Positions 8,912 through 16,744 of a stretch of DNA of 64,000 bases are shown here, one piece after another. The notes under the pieces were generated by a model, which saw only the letters and a program-made list of their open reading frames with translations, was not told where the DNA came from and ran no database searches. Position 1 is the stretch's first letter. Each line of letters begins with the position of its first letter. The translations under genes and the position numbers were made by a program. This DNA is from Kordia sp965224175 (GTDB lineage: Bacteria > Bacteroidota > Bacteroidia > Flavobacteriales > Flavobacteriaceae): positions 2,356,001 through 2,420,000 of the forward strand of contig NZ_OZ245041.1 in NCBI RefSeq assembly GCF_965224175.1. The letters run 5' to 3'.

Positions 8912-9298
8912 TTAGGGATTAGTATTTCTTTCTTTTATCCTTTTTCGTAAAGACGACATCATTTTAGTTAACTCAGAAAGAAGTTTCCTGTTTTCTTCAT
9001 CTTCTTCAAAATTAATATAATTTCTCCTCCTAGCCTTTGTACTACAACTAACACATTCGTTAGCACTGAAAATAGCATGATTCAAATGTTTTATAAATTG
9101 TGCATCAGAACCAGGATAACCTTCTGCAATGTTTAGTGCTATAGAATCAGCAGCTCTTCTAAATTGTGATGATAAAGCATACAATTCATGGTTTGGGAAT
9201 TTTCTAACAATAATATTTACTAGCTCTCCAAAATCCATTGCTTTTTGATAGACTTTTAAATCTTCAAATTTAAAATTGTATTTGCTTTCTTGACTCAT
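8912..9298 (-). CDS. four helix bundle protein (23S rRNA intervening-sequence protein family)
   Basis: This 128-residue all-helical protein matches the small four-helix-bundle family by FEDLKVYQKAMDF near the N terminus and SQFRRAADSIALNIAEG in the middle. The ATG at 9298 (MSQESKYNF) is preferred over an in-frame TTG at 9310. Members form pentameric bundles and are often embedded in rRNA intervening sequences or found as isolated genes. Their function is unclear. Here it sits between paaI and paaH with only 13-16 bp on each side, so it is probably co-transcribed. Confidence 0.88.
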   Translation of the reverse strand: MSQESKYNFKFEDLKVYQKAMDFGELVNIIVRKFPNHELYALSSQFRRAADSIALNIAEGYPGSDAQFIKHLNHAIFSANECVSCSTKARRRNYINFEEDEENRKLLSELTKMMSSLRKRIKERNTNP

Positions 9299-9314
9299 GC
9301 TTAATACCAAATAC

Positions 9315-10493
9315 CTAGTTAAAAAACTTTGTTTTTTGACGATTCATTTTTCGCAATAAAGGCGAACAACGATATCTGTCTTCATGGTATTCGTCGTATA
9401 AATTGTCTAAGGTTTTCACACACCAATCGATTCCTTTTTCATCTGCCCAAGCTAATAAGCCTTTTGGATAGTTTACTCCTTTGGTCATGGCGTTGTCAAT
9501 GTCTTCCGCAGAAGCAATGTTTAAGAATAAGGCATCGGCAGCTTCATTGATAAGCATGACTAAGACACGGTCAAATATTTGCTGTGATAGCTCCGTATCT
9601 TGAGGCGTCTCGACTGCGCTCGACGTGACACGTTTTCCGTTTTCGTCATAGTCGTAATATCCTTTTCCTGTTTTTCTACCTAAGTATCCAGCTTCAGATA
9701 GACGTTTTTGTGTAAATGATGGTTTGTATCTTGCGTCGTAATAGAATGCTGTAAATACGGTTTCTGTTACGGTGTAATTTACATCGTTCCCAATGAAATC
9801 CATTAGTTCAAATGGTCCCATTCGGAATTTACCCAACGTTTTTAGAGCATTATCAATTGTTACAAAGTCAGCTAGTCCTTCTTCGTAGATTCGTAAGGAT
9901 TCTCCATAGAATGGTCTTGCAACTCTGTTTACAATAAATCCTGGTGTGTCTTTTGCTACAGCAACTACTTTTTTCCAATCGGCAATGGTTTGTATTGCTT
10001 TGTCAAGTACCTCTTGTGAGGTTTGAATTGCAGGAATCACTTCAACTAATTTCATTAATGGTGCTGGATTGAAGAAATGAATTCCAATACAACGTGTTGG
10101 TTTTTGTAATGACGATGCTATTGATGCAATGGATAATGACGACGTGTTTGATGCAATGATAGCTTCATCACTTAGGTATGTTTCTAGTTCTGAAAACACC
10201 TTTTGTTTGATATCTAGATTTTCAATGATGGCTTCAATAGTTAGATCAGAATCACCTAAGTCTTTGAGTGAATCTACATAGGAAATGTTTCCTTGAATTC
10301 TATTTTTTTCAGCTTCATCGATACGTCCTTTTTGAATGAGACGATTTAATATTTTTTCTAAAGCAACTTTACTTTTATCTAAAGCAGCTTGTTTGGTGTC
10401 ATATAGTTTTACCATGCATCCTGCAGTTGCTGCTACTTGTGCAATTCCGCTTCCCATGGTACCTGAACCTATTATTCCTACGTTTTTAATCAT
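9315..10493 (-). CDS. paaH: PaaH: 3-hydroxyadipyl-CoA dehydrogenase
   Basis: This 392-residue NAD-dependent 3-hydroxyacyl-CoA dehydrogenase has the Rossmann loop GIIGSGTMGSGIA at residues 7-19, SNTSSLSI near 115, the catalytic His in IHFFNPAPLM around 139 and a C-terminal helical domain. In the pathway it oxidises 3-hydroxyadipyl-CoA to 3-oxoadipyl-CoA. Residues 288-298 (RVTSSAVETPQ) are encoded by a copy of a dispersed repeat that is also intergenic at 13241-13265. The family usually has a short variable linker there, so the insertion is probably tolerated. It lies directly after paaG. Confidence 0.93.
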   Translation of the reverse strand: MIKNVGIIGSGTMGSGIAQVAATAGCMVKLYDTKQAALDKSKVALEKILNRLIQKGRIDEAEKNRIQGNISYVDSLKDLGDSDLTIEAIIENLDIKQKVFSELETYLSDEAIIASNTSSLSIASIASSLQKPTRCIGIHFFNPAPLMKLVEVIPAIQTSQEVLDKAIQTIADWKKVVAVAKDTPGFIVNRVARPFYGESLRIYEEGLADFVTIDNALKTLGKFRMGPFELMDFIGNDVNYTVTETVFTAFYYDARYKPSFTQKRLSEAGYLGRKTGKGYYDYDENGKRVTSSAVETPQDTELSQQIFDRVLVMLINEAADALFLNIASAEDIDNAMTKGVNYPKGLLAWADEKGIDWCVKTLDNLYDEYHEDRYRCSPLLRKMNRQKTKFFN

Positions 10494-10583
10494 AAATGTT
10501 AAATGTTAAATTTTAAATGTTGAATGGTTAAATATTCATCTTTACATTTAAAATTTAGGCTTTTAGATTATACAGTTTGAGTT

Positions 10584-11369
10584 TTATTTCCCTTTAAAGT
10601 TTGGTTTTCTTTTTTCAACAAATGCCGAAACACCTTCGCGATAGTCTTCTGATTCGCTTGATTCTATTTGATATTTTGATTCTAATGCTAGTTGTGATTC
10701 TAGATCGTTAGTTAATGACTGATTTAATACTTTTTTGGTCAATCCGAGTGCTTTTGTTGGCATTTTAGCTAGTTTTTCAGCTAATGTTACAACTTCTTCT
10801 TTGAATGTTTCTAAGGGTAATACTTTGTATAACATTCCTAATCTTTCTGCTTCTTCAGCTCCAACCTTGTCACCCAACATCATTAACGCAGATGCTTTTT
10901 GGAATCCAATTAATCGTGGTAAAAAGAAAGTCCCTGCACTATCTGGAATTAACCCAATTTTGCTAAATGCTTGAATGAAACTTACTTTTTCATGAGCTAC
11001 CACAATATCACACGCTAAAGCAATGTTTGCTCCAGCTCCAGCCGCTACTCCATTTACAGCGCCAACAATTGGTTTTTCAATACGTCGAATTCGCTGAATG
11101 ATTGGATTGTAGTGTTCTTCTAATATTTTTTTAAATCCAGGATTGAGTTCTGGATGTGTGACTTCTTTTAAGTCTTGTCCTGCACAAAATGCTTTTCCTT
11201 CTCCAGTTAATACAATGGTTCGTACTTCTTCATTTTGTTCACATTGATCTAGTGTATCTTGTAAGCGCAATGCCATTTCTCGATTGAAACTGTTGAATAC
11301 TTCAGGACGATTGAGCGTTACATACGCTACATTGTTTTCAATTTTTAGTGCAATTGAATTGTTACTCAT
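10584..11369 (-). CDS. paaG: PaaG: 1,2-epoxyphenylacetyl-CoA isomerase
   Basis: This 261-residue crotonase-fold enzyme has FCAGQDLKEV (around 61-70), VNGVAAGAGANIALACD (around 103-119) and GLIPDSAGTFFLPRL (around 137-151). The Asp in PDSAGT corresponds to the PaaG catalytic aspartate. It converts ring-epoxide-CoA to oxepin-CoA. It lies between paaD and paaH on the minus strand. The 74-bp gap on the paaD side holds a 10-bp stem hairpin. Confidence 0.92.
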   Translation of the reverse strand: MSNNSIALKIENNVAYVTLNRPEVFNSFNREMALRLQDTLDQCEQNEEVRTIVLTGEGKAFCAGQDLKEVTHPELNPGFKKILEEHYNPIIQRIRRIEKPIVGAVNGVAAGAGANIALACDIVVAHEKVSFIQAFSKIGLIPDSAGTFFLPRLIGFQKASALMMLGDKVGAEEAERLGMLYKVLPLETFKEEVVTLAEKLAKMPTKALGLTKKVLNQSLTNDLESQLALESKYQIESSESEDYREGVSAFVEKRKPNFKGK

Positions 11370-11400
11370 ACCTTATTTTTTATTTCTATTATAAATAGAG

Positions 11401-11440
11401 ATTCCCGTTTTGCTTCGACAAATTCAGCATAAACGGGAAT
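11401..11440. other. intercistronic hairpin between paaD and paaG
   Basis: ATTCCCGTTT at 11401-11410 and AAACGGGAAT at 11431-11440 form a perfect 10-bp stem with a 20-nt loop. It starts right after the paaD stop on the minus strand. No T-run follows, so a role in mRNA processing or stability is more likely than termination (inference). The loop resembles the CTTCGA..TCAG repeat core found elsewhere in the operon. Confidence 0.6.
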
Positions 11441-11442
11441 TA

Positions 11443-11943
11443 TTATTTTAAACATTTAAAGTAGTCGAAAGGTTCTAAGCAATCTTCACATTTGAATAGT
11501 GCTTTGCATGCTGTGGAACCAAATTGACTGACTAATTTTGTATTTGTCGAATTACAGTTTGTACATTTCACAATGCGTTTATCGCCAAGTAACGCATCTT
11601 TATCTGCATCGGGATTTAATGGTGGTGCAATTCCGTATTCTCGGAGTGCTTTTCGTCCACGTTCTGTAATCCAATCGGTTGTCCATGCTGGTACTAGAAT
11701 CAATTTCACTTTGGATTCGTAACCATGTTCTTGTAATGCTTTTGATATGTCATCACCAATAACATCCATTGCGGGACAACCTGAATATGTTGGTGTTATA
11801 TTTACTTCAACTATTCCATTGACGATTATTGCAGAACGTACAACACCCATATCCATGATAGAAAGTACCGGAATTTCAGGATCTGATACTTTTTCTAGAA
11901 TTGGGATAAGTTCTTCGTCAATATGTTGATTGGTTGCGATCAT
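11443..11943 (-). CDS. paaD: PaaD: Fe-S assembly-type factor of the phenylacetyl-CoA epoxidase
   Basis: The protein has 166 residues. Residues 8-105 form the MIP18/DUF59-type domain with the conserved SGCPAMD (Cys56). Residues 125-166 form a zinc-ribbon-like tail with CTNC (127-130), Cys146, CEDC (152-155) and Cys164, as in PaaD (also called PaaJ) of other bacteria. PaaD is required for maturation of the diiron epoxidase PaaABCE. It stands in the usual place after paaC. Confidence 0.94.
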   Translation of the reverse strand: MIATNQHIDEELIPILEKVSDPEIPVLSIMDMGVVRSAIIVNGIVEVNITPTYSGCPAMDVIGDDISKALQEHGYESKVKLILVPAWTTDWITERGRKALREYGIAPPLNPDADKDALLGDKRIVKCTNCNSTNTKLVSQFGSTACKALFKCEDCLEPFDYFKCLK

Positions 11944-12028
11944 ATATTACTATTGAATATCGAATAATGATTTTTGAATGATAAAGTATTTCCTATTTCG
12001 TTATTTAGGATTCAACATTCGCTATTCT

Positions 12029-12781
12029 TTACCATTTCATGTTTGGATATGCTCTCTGCATATATTGCATATCTGCCAATAGATATCCTAGGTGTTCTGT
12101 ATGAATTCCTGCTTTTCCGCCTTTCTGGAAATATTTGCTCTCTGGAACTGTTAGTGTTGCTTCTTCTAGTAATGTGCTTACTATTTCGTAGTAAGTATCT
12201 TTTAAGGTAGAAACATCGATTCCGATTCCTTCTTCTGCCAATGCTTTTGCTTCTTCGGTTACTTCAAACAGTTCGTTTGTATATGTCCAAAGTCCATCAA
12301 TAGCTGTTTGCATTTTTTCATGACTAATTTCTGTTCCATCACCTAAACGTTTGATCCAATCGCCAGTGAAACGCACATGATATGATACTTCTTTTTTAGA
12401 TTTTTTTGCAATAGCACTCAGTGTTAAATCTTGACTGAATTGTAATTTTTCTAGTAACAATAGATGAAAAACATCAAATAAATATTGTCTTGCTATTGTG
12501 TATGCAAAGTCACGATTTGGCTGTTCTACTAACAGAACATTTTTGTATTGACGCTCGTAACGCAAAAATGCAATACTGTCTTCTGTGGCATCGTCACCTT
12601 TGATATCAGCTGCATATTGAAAGTAACTTCTCGTTTGTCCAAATAAGTCTAAAGAAATGTTTGTACATGCAATGTCAGTTTCAAGACTTGGTCCGTGCCC
12701 ACATAATTCTCCTAATCGCTGACCAGCTATTAAGCAATTATCTGCTAGTTCAAGTATGTAGTTGTATAAGTTTGTTTTCAT
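12029..12781 (-). CDS. paaC: PaaC: structural subunit of the phenylacetyl-CoA epoxidase
   Basis: This 250-residue ferritin-like helical protein is close to the 248 residues of E. coli PaaC. Recognisable segments are ADNCLIAGQRLGELCGHGP near the N terminus, RYERQYKNVLLVEQPN, and HLGYLLADMQYMQRAYP at the C terminus. PaaC pairs with PaaA in the heterodimeric core and lacks a working diiron site. It lies between paaB and paaD. The short hairpin CCCA..TGGG stands just before its start codon. Confidence 0.95.
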   Translation of the reverse strand: MKTNLYNYILELADNCLIAGQRLGELCGHGPSLETDIACTNISLDLFGQTRSYFQYAADIKGDDATEDSIAFLRYERQYKNVLLVEQPNRDFAYTIARQYLFDVFHLLLLEKLQFSQDLTLSAIAKKSKKEVSYHVRFTGDWIKRLGDGTEISHEKMQTAIDGLWTYTNELFEVTEEAKALAEEGIGIDVSTLKDTYYEIVSTLLEEATLTVPESKYFQKGGKAGIHTEHLGYLLADMQYMQRAYPNMKW

Positions 12782-12829
12782 ATTTATTTCCCACAGAAAT
12801 GGGTAATCTTTTGTTGTTAAACTTTATAG

Positions 12830-12881
12830 TACACTTCGACTCCGCTCAGTGTACGGATTTAGATTCCCAATTTCTTGGGAA
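12830..12881. other. two adjacent hairpins between paaB and paaC
   Basis: GTACACT (12830-12836) pairs with AGTGTAC (12848-12854) around the repeat core TCGACTCCGCTC. TTCCCAA (12864-12870) pairs with TTGGGAA (12875-12881) around TTTC. A third small hairpin, CCCAC-GAAA-GTGGG, lies at 13186-13199 just before the paaB start. None has a terminator T-run. They punctuate the epoxidase operon and could tune message stability (inference). Confidence 0.55.
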
Positions 12882-12892
12882 GACATTGCGTA

Positions 12893-13177
12893 TTACATGT
12901 GTTTGATTTCGTCTGGTAACGTGTAAAAGGTTGGATGACGATAAATTTTATCTTGTGCTGGTTCAAATAATTCTCCGTTGTTTTCAGGATTGGAAGCCGT
13001 GATGTTTTTCGATTCTACTACCCAAATACTTACACCTTCACTTCTACGTGTGTATACATCTCTTGCATTTTCTAATGCCATTTCTGCATCTGCTGCATGC
13101 AAACTTCCAAAGTGTCTGTGTTCTAATCCGTTTTTACTTCTTACGAATATTTCCCAAAGAGGCCAGTTTTTTTCCAT
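12893..13177 (-). CDS. paaB: PaaB: small subunit of the phenylacetyl-CoA epoxidase
   Basis: This 94-residue protein starts MEKNWPLWEIFVRSKNGLEH and contains the family segments HFGSLHAADAEMALENARDVYTRR and SIWVVES. PaaB bridges the PaaAC heterodimers in the multicomponent oxygenase. Length and order (paaA, paaB, paaC) are as in other bacteria. Confidence 0.95.
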   Translation of the reverse strand: MEKNWPLWEIFVRSKNGLEHRHFGSLHAADAEMALENARDVYTRRSEGVSIWVVESKNITASNPENNGELFEPAQDKIYRHPTFYTLPDEIKHM

Positions 13178-13285
13178 ATCTATTGCCCACGAAAGTGGGT
13201 AACTTTTAATTAATACTAATGCGTTTGCGTTTTATATGCATCTCGACTGCGCTCGATGTGACACGCAGCAATGATATAACATATT

Positions 13286-14272
13286 TTATCCTGCTTTCGC
13301 TTGATTTTCTTTTTTGTTTTGTTTTTTCTCGGCGTGAGCCATTGCTGCGTCTCTAACCCATGTTCCGCGTTCCCATGCGCCAACTCTGGCATTCATACGT
13401 TCTTTGTTACAAGGACCATGTCCTTTTACTACTTGCCAGAATTCATCCCAATTAATTTCTCCAAAGTCATAGTGACCTGTTTCTTCATTCCACTTTAAGT
13501 CTGGATCTGGAACTGTTAATCCTAAGATGTCTGCTTGTGGTACTGTTTGATCAATGAATTGTTGACGTAATTCATCATTGGTTTTACGTTTTAGTTTCCA
13601 CTTCATTGATTGCTCTGTGTGTACCGATTCTGAATCTACAGGACCTAACATCATTAATGATGGCCACCACCAACGATTTAAAGCATCTTGTGCCATTTCT
13701 TTTTGCTCAGGAGTTCCATTACATAAAGACATCATGATTTCAAAACCTTGACGTTGGTGAAAACTTTCTTCTTTACATACACGAATCATAGCTCTTGCAT
13801 AGGGTCCGTATGAAGTATTACATAATGGTACTTGGTTGATAATGGCAGCACCATCTACCAACCAACCAATAGCTCCCATGTCTGCCCATGTTACCGTTGG
13901 ATAATTGAAGATACTTGAATATTTTGCTTTTCCTGAGTGTAATTGTTCGTATAATTCGTCACGAGAAACTCCTAGTGTTTCACAAGCACTGTATAAATAT
14001 AATCCGTGACCAGCTTCATCTTGCACTTTGGCAAGCAATGCTACTTTTCTACGAAGTGAAGGTGCTCTAGTAATCCAGTTTCCTTCTGGCAACATTCCTA
14101 CAATTTCAGAATGCGCATGTTGTGATATTTGTCGGATGTGTGTTTTCCTGTATTTTTCAGGCATCCAATCTTTTGGTTCTATCTTTTCATCATTTGCAAT
14201 ACGTTGCTCAAAGATTTCCTCTAGACTTCGACTACGCTCTGTTCCAGTGTTTTTTAATTGTGCTTCACTCAT
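13286..14272 (-). CDS. paaA: PaaA: catalytic diiron subunit of the phenylacetyl-CoA epoxidase
   Basis: This 328-residue ferritin-like oxygenase has both EXXH iron motifs, Glu86-His89 in DEAGHGLYLY and Glu169-His172 in EESFHQRQGF, with a further ligand candidate at Glu56. It epoxidises the ring of phenylacetyl-CoA. Residues 8-17 (NTGTERSRSL) are encoded by a copy of the dispersed CTTCGACT-type repeat. This lengthens the N terminus ahead of the normal LEEIFEQRIANDEKIEP. A 209-bp repeat-containing gap separates it from paaE. Confidence 0.96.
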   Translation of the reverse strand: MSEAQLKNTGTERSRSLEEIFEQRIANDEKIEPKDWMPEKYRKTHIRQISQHAHSEIVGMLPEGNWITRAPSLRRKVALLAKVQDEAGHGLYLYSACETLGVSRDELYEQLHSGKAKYSSIFNYPTVTWADMGAIGWLVDGAAIINQVPLCNTSYGPYARAMIRVCKEESFHQRQGFEIMMSLCNGTPEQKEMAQDALNRWWWPSLMMLGPVDSESVHTEQSMKWKLKRKTNDELRQQFIDQTVPQADILGLTVPDPDLKWNEETGHYDFGEINWDEFWQVVKGHGPCNKERMNARVGAWERGTWVRDAAMAHAEKKQNKKENQAKAG

Positions 14273-14354
14273 AGTTATGAATTTTAAATTTCGCTTCGAT
14301 TACGCTCAGCAAATTAATTTTGTTTTCTTCTTTTTTTGATTTCCGATTTCTCGG

Positions 14355-14472
14355 GAATTTTTGCGTTAGGGATTGAGCAATTTGTATGAGCTACTTGTGA
14401 GATGCTGAATCAACTTCAGCATGACGAACAAGAGCGAGTTGCGAAAGCCCGACCCCAAAGGGTAACGCCCTA
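14355..14472. repeat. dispersed intergenic repeat between paaE and paaA
   Basis: The stretch runs from TTGCGTTAGGGATTGAG to AAAGGGTAACGCCC. It contains a perfect hairpin, ATGCTGAA (14402-14409) and TTCAGCAT (14415-14422). GCGTTAGCGATTGAG near 6912 and CGAAAGCGCGACCG near 7058 are related fragments in the paaZ-paaJ gap. This is a repeat type I recall as common between flavobacterial genes. No coding potential is seen in 14273-14481. Confidence 0.6.
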
Positions 14473-14481
14473 ATTATTTAT

Positions 14482-15555
14482 TTACACATCAAAGTCTACT
14501 ACGACTTTTTCTGTGGTTGGAACTGCTTGACATGATAATACCAATCCGCTTGCGAGTTCTTCTTCGACTAATGCATAGTTGATTTTCATTTCTACTGAAC
14601 CTTCAACTACTCTACATTTGCAGGTACTACAAACACCACCTTTACAGGCAAATGGTAAGTCGGCACCAGCAGCTAATGCTCCGTCTAGTATGTTATCGTA
14701 TTCGTCTTCCATGATGAAATGAAATTCTTTTCCTCCATCGACGATGGTTACATCTGTTCCGTCTACTTTTTGTTCTAATATTTCGGCGATGTGTGCATTT
14801 GATGCTTTTTTGTCTCCCGAAAAGAACAATTCGTAGTGAATGTTTTCTTTTGGTAAACCAGCAGCTTCTAATTCATCTCTGATGAGAAAGATCATTTCTT
14901 CTGGTCCACAGATAAAGCAGTCTGCCGTATCATTGATATCAATAAACGTTTTTGTGAGTATTTGGATTTTTTCTGGTGTAAAACGTCCATTTAAAAACTC
15001 AATATCTCGTTGTTCTTTTGTTAAGAAATAGAATATATTAAAACGCTGTAAGTATCTGTTTTTCAATTGCTCTATCTCTTCTTTAAAGATAATAGATTTT
15101 ACCGTGCGATTCAAGTAAAATAATTTGAACGTGCTTTCTGGTTCTAATTCGAGATGTGTTTTTATGATGGATAGCATTGGTGTTATTCCACTTCCGGCAG
15201 CAAATGCAATATAGTTCTTCTTTCCATTTGGATCTACTTCTACATAGAAACGTCCTTGTGGCGCCATTATATCAAGCGTATCACCTGCTTTTAATTCTGT
15301 ATTTGCATAGGTTGAAAATATTCCTCCTGAAATTTGTTTTACTGCAACTTTCCACTGATTGTCTACTGGACTTGAACATAAAGAATATGATCTACGAATA
15401 TCTTCTTCATTGATCATTTTTCGTAATGTGAGATATTGCCCTTGAATATATTTGAATTCTTCCTGAAGATTTTCAGGAATGTTGAATGTAATTACGGTAC
15501 AATCTGAAGTTTCTTTGTATACTTCAGCCACTTCTATTTCATGAAACTTTGCCAT
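14482..15555 (-). CDS. paaE: PaaE: reductase of the phenylacetyl-CoA epoxidase
   Basis: This 357-residue NADPH-dependent reductase passes electrons to PaaA. The FAD domain carries RRSYSLCSSP, the NAD(P) domain AAGSGITPMLSI, and the C-terminal plant-type [2Fe-2S] domain the ligands CKGGVCSTC plus a distal Cys in LSCQAVP. The ATG at 15555 (MAKFHEIEV) is chosen. The longer frame to 15606 would run back through the predicted promoter and operator. It is the first paa gene of the minus-strand series. Confidence 0.95.
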   Translation of the reverse strand: MAKFHEIEVAEVYKETSDCTVITFNIPENLQEEFKYIQGQYLTLRKMINEEDIRRSYSLCSSPVDNQWKVAVKQISGGIFSTYANTELKAGDTLDIMAPQGRFYVEVDPNGKKNYIAFAAGSGITPMLSIIKTHLELEPESTFKLFYLNRTVKSIIFKEEIEQLKNRYLQRFNIFYFLTKEQRDIEFLNGRFTPEKIQILTKTFIDINDTADCFICGPEEMIFLIRDELEAAGLPKENIHYELFFSGDKKASNAHIAEILEQKVDGTDVTIVDGGKEFHFIMEDEYDNILDGALAAGADLPFACKGGVCSTCKCRVVEGSVEMKINYALVEEELASGLVLSCQAVPTTEKVVVDFDV

Positions 15556-15575
15556 GTATTTTTTAGTTGTTTTCA

Positions 15576-15606
15576 CAAAACTAACAATTGTTAGTTTGAC
15601 TTGCAA
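15576..15606 (-). promoter_or_regulatory. paaE promoter overlapped by a perfect palindromic operator
   Basis: On the minus strand a -7 box TAGTTTTG (15583-15576) follows a TTG (15606-15604) at 20-bp spacing, the Bacteroidetes arrangement. The perfect 20-bp palindrome AAACTAACAATTGTTAGTTT spans 15578-15597 and covers the -7 box and spacer. It contains CTAAC-N4-GTTAG, matching the CNAAC..GTTNG form I recall for the TetR-family PaaR of Thermus. A repressor bound here would block polymerase. The tetR at 16056 is the obvious candidate. Confidence 0.7.
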
Positions 15607-15702
15607 CCGTTTTTTTATTTAAAGAGTTCATTTAGATTGATTCCAAATTATATTTTTAAAGCCTTTCGAAGGTGATTTAAGCAACTTATATTCAGTTAAT
15701 TA

Positions 15703-15730
15703 AAAAAAGACGCTTTTTCAAGCGTCTTTA
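15703..15730 (-). terminator. rho-independent terminator after the lanthipeptide-type gene
   Basis: Minus-strand stem AAAGACGCTT, loop GAAA, stem AAGCGTCTTT, then a T-run. It lies 21 bp past the stop of the gene at 15751 and before the paaE promoter, so paaE probably starts its own transcript. Confidence 0.8.
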
Positions 15731-15750
15731 GCGTTTTAAAGTTATTAATA

Positions 15751-15936
15751 TTACATACAGATATTACAAGTCTGTTCATCACATGTAACAGTAAGTAGAT
15801 TACAGTTTATACATGTTTCTTCTTTTACACAGGAATTACTTCCTGGTGGTACAGGTGGTCCGCCAGCAACTACTGCATTTAGATTTGAGATCATACTTTT
15901 CTTCAATCTCAAACCATTCTTAGGTTTGCTTTTCAT
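15751..15936 (-). CDS. class I lanthipeptide-type precursor
   Basis: This 61-residue peptide has a basic leader with LRLKKSMISNLNAVVAGG and a core of about 35 residues with six cysteines (SCVKEETCINC, then TCDEQTCNICM). The leader pattern K-L-x-LKK..ISNLN..GG is that of the Bacteroidetes class I lanthipeptide family. The double glycine is the likely cleavage point. No LanB, LanC or transporter gene is in the window, so modification would have to be encoded elsewhere. It stands between tetR and paaE with its own terminator. Confidence 0.8.
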   Translation of the reverse strand: MKSKPKNGLRLKKSMISNLNAVVAGGPPVPPGSNSCVKEETCINCNLLTVTCDEQTCNICM

Positions 15937-16055
15937 TTTATGGTAGGTTAAAAATTAGTATAACTTAAATATACGTAAGATAAAACCTACTTTTCGAGGG
16001 TTTTACAATAGACATTTTAACGCAACACTATAGATATTTTATAGGTTTACCATCG

Positions 16056-16634
16056 TTAGGCAGTAACTCCAGTGAGCAAAACTTGACTCAATTTACCGAT
16101 TAAGTTTTCTTTTATAATGTCTTCTTTTTTAGGAATCCACAGATATAACGAGCGCAATGTAGAGAGAATGGAGAATAGTATTATTTCGATGTCTAAATTT
16201 TTGAGTTCTCCATTTTGAATTCCATCTTCTAAGATTTGGCGAAAGCTTTCTTCGTAGTTTCTTCGCAATTGTAAGTAATAATCTAGTTTTCCTTCTAGGT
16301 GCATCCAATCATTATTCATAGTTGCCATTTTAGAAGGATTATCCATCGTAATTTGTACATGCAGCTTAATGATTTGCTCTAACTTTTGAATGCTTGTAGC
16401 TTCTTGATTTGATAGAATTTCAGACATTCCAGCAGTAAATTGCTCTCCAATTTGGATGATGATATCTGAAAGTATTTGTTGTTTTGATTGTATATGATTG
16501 TACAAACTTGCTGCTTTTATTCCCATAGCTTGCGCAATATCACGCATAGTTACTGCACTGTATCCTTTTTTTTTGAAAAGCATTTCAGCAGTACGTACAA
16601 TTTCTTCTTTTCTCGTTTCAGATTTTTGTGTCAT
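16056..16634 (-). CDS. TetR/AcrR family regulator, probable paa repressor
   Basis: The protein has 192 residues with the TetR helix-turn-helix at about 25-55 (YSAVTMRDIAQAMGIKAASLYNHIQSK). The helical C-terminal domain is presumed to bind the inducer. It is divergent from phhA and upstream of the paa genes on the same strand. TetR-type PaaR proteins that respond to phenylacetyl-CoA are known in other phyla, and the palindrome over the paaE promoter fits such control. The assignment is by context, not by ligand-site residues. Confidence 0.85.
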   Translation of the reverse strand: MTQKSETRKEEIVRTAEMLFKKKGYSAVTMRDIAQAMGIKAASLYNHIQSKQQILSDIIIQIGEQFTAGMSEILSNQEATSIQKLEQIIKLHVQITMDNPSKMATMNNDWMHLEGKLDYYLQLRRNYEESFRQILEDGIQNGELKNLDIEIILFSILSTLRSLYLWIPKKEDIIKENLIGKLSQVLLTGVTA

Positions 16635-16697
16635 GGTCTCGCCCTTAAAGTTTGTGAAGATACATATTTTATGAAATACGTTGAATTTCTATATTTT

Positions 16698-16730
16698 ATT
16701 GTCTTACTATTTTATGTTTTAATAGCTTTG
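16698..16730 (+). promoter_or_regulatory. candidate phhA promoter
   Basis: TAGCTTTG at 16723-16730 matches the -7 consensus TAnnTTTG, with ATTG at 16698-16701 upstream at 21-bp spacing. The start codon follows 14 bp later, implying a very short leader. Confidence 0.4.
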
Positions 16731-16744
16731 TAAAAATTTACCGC

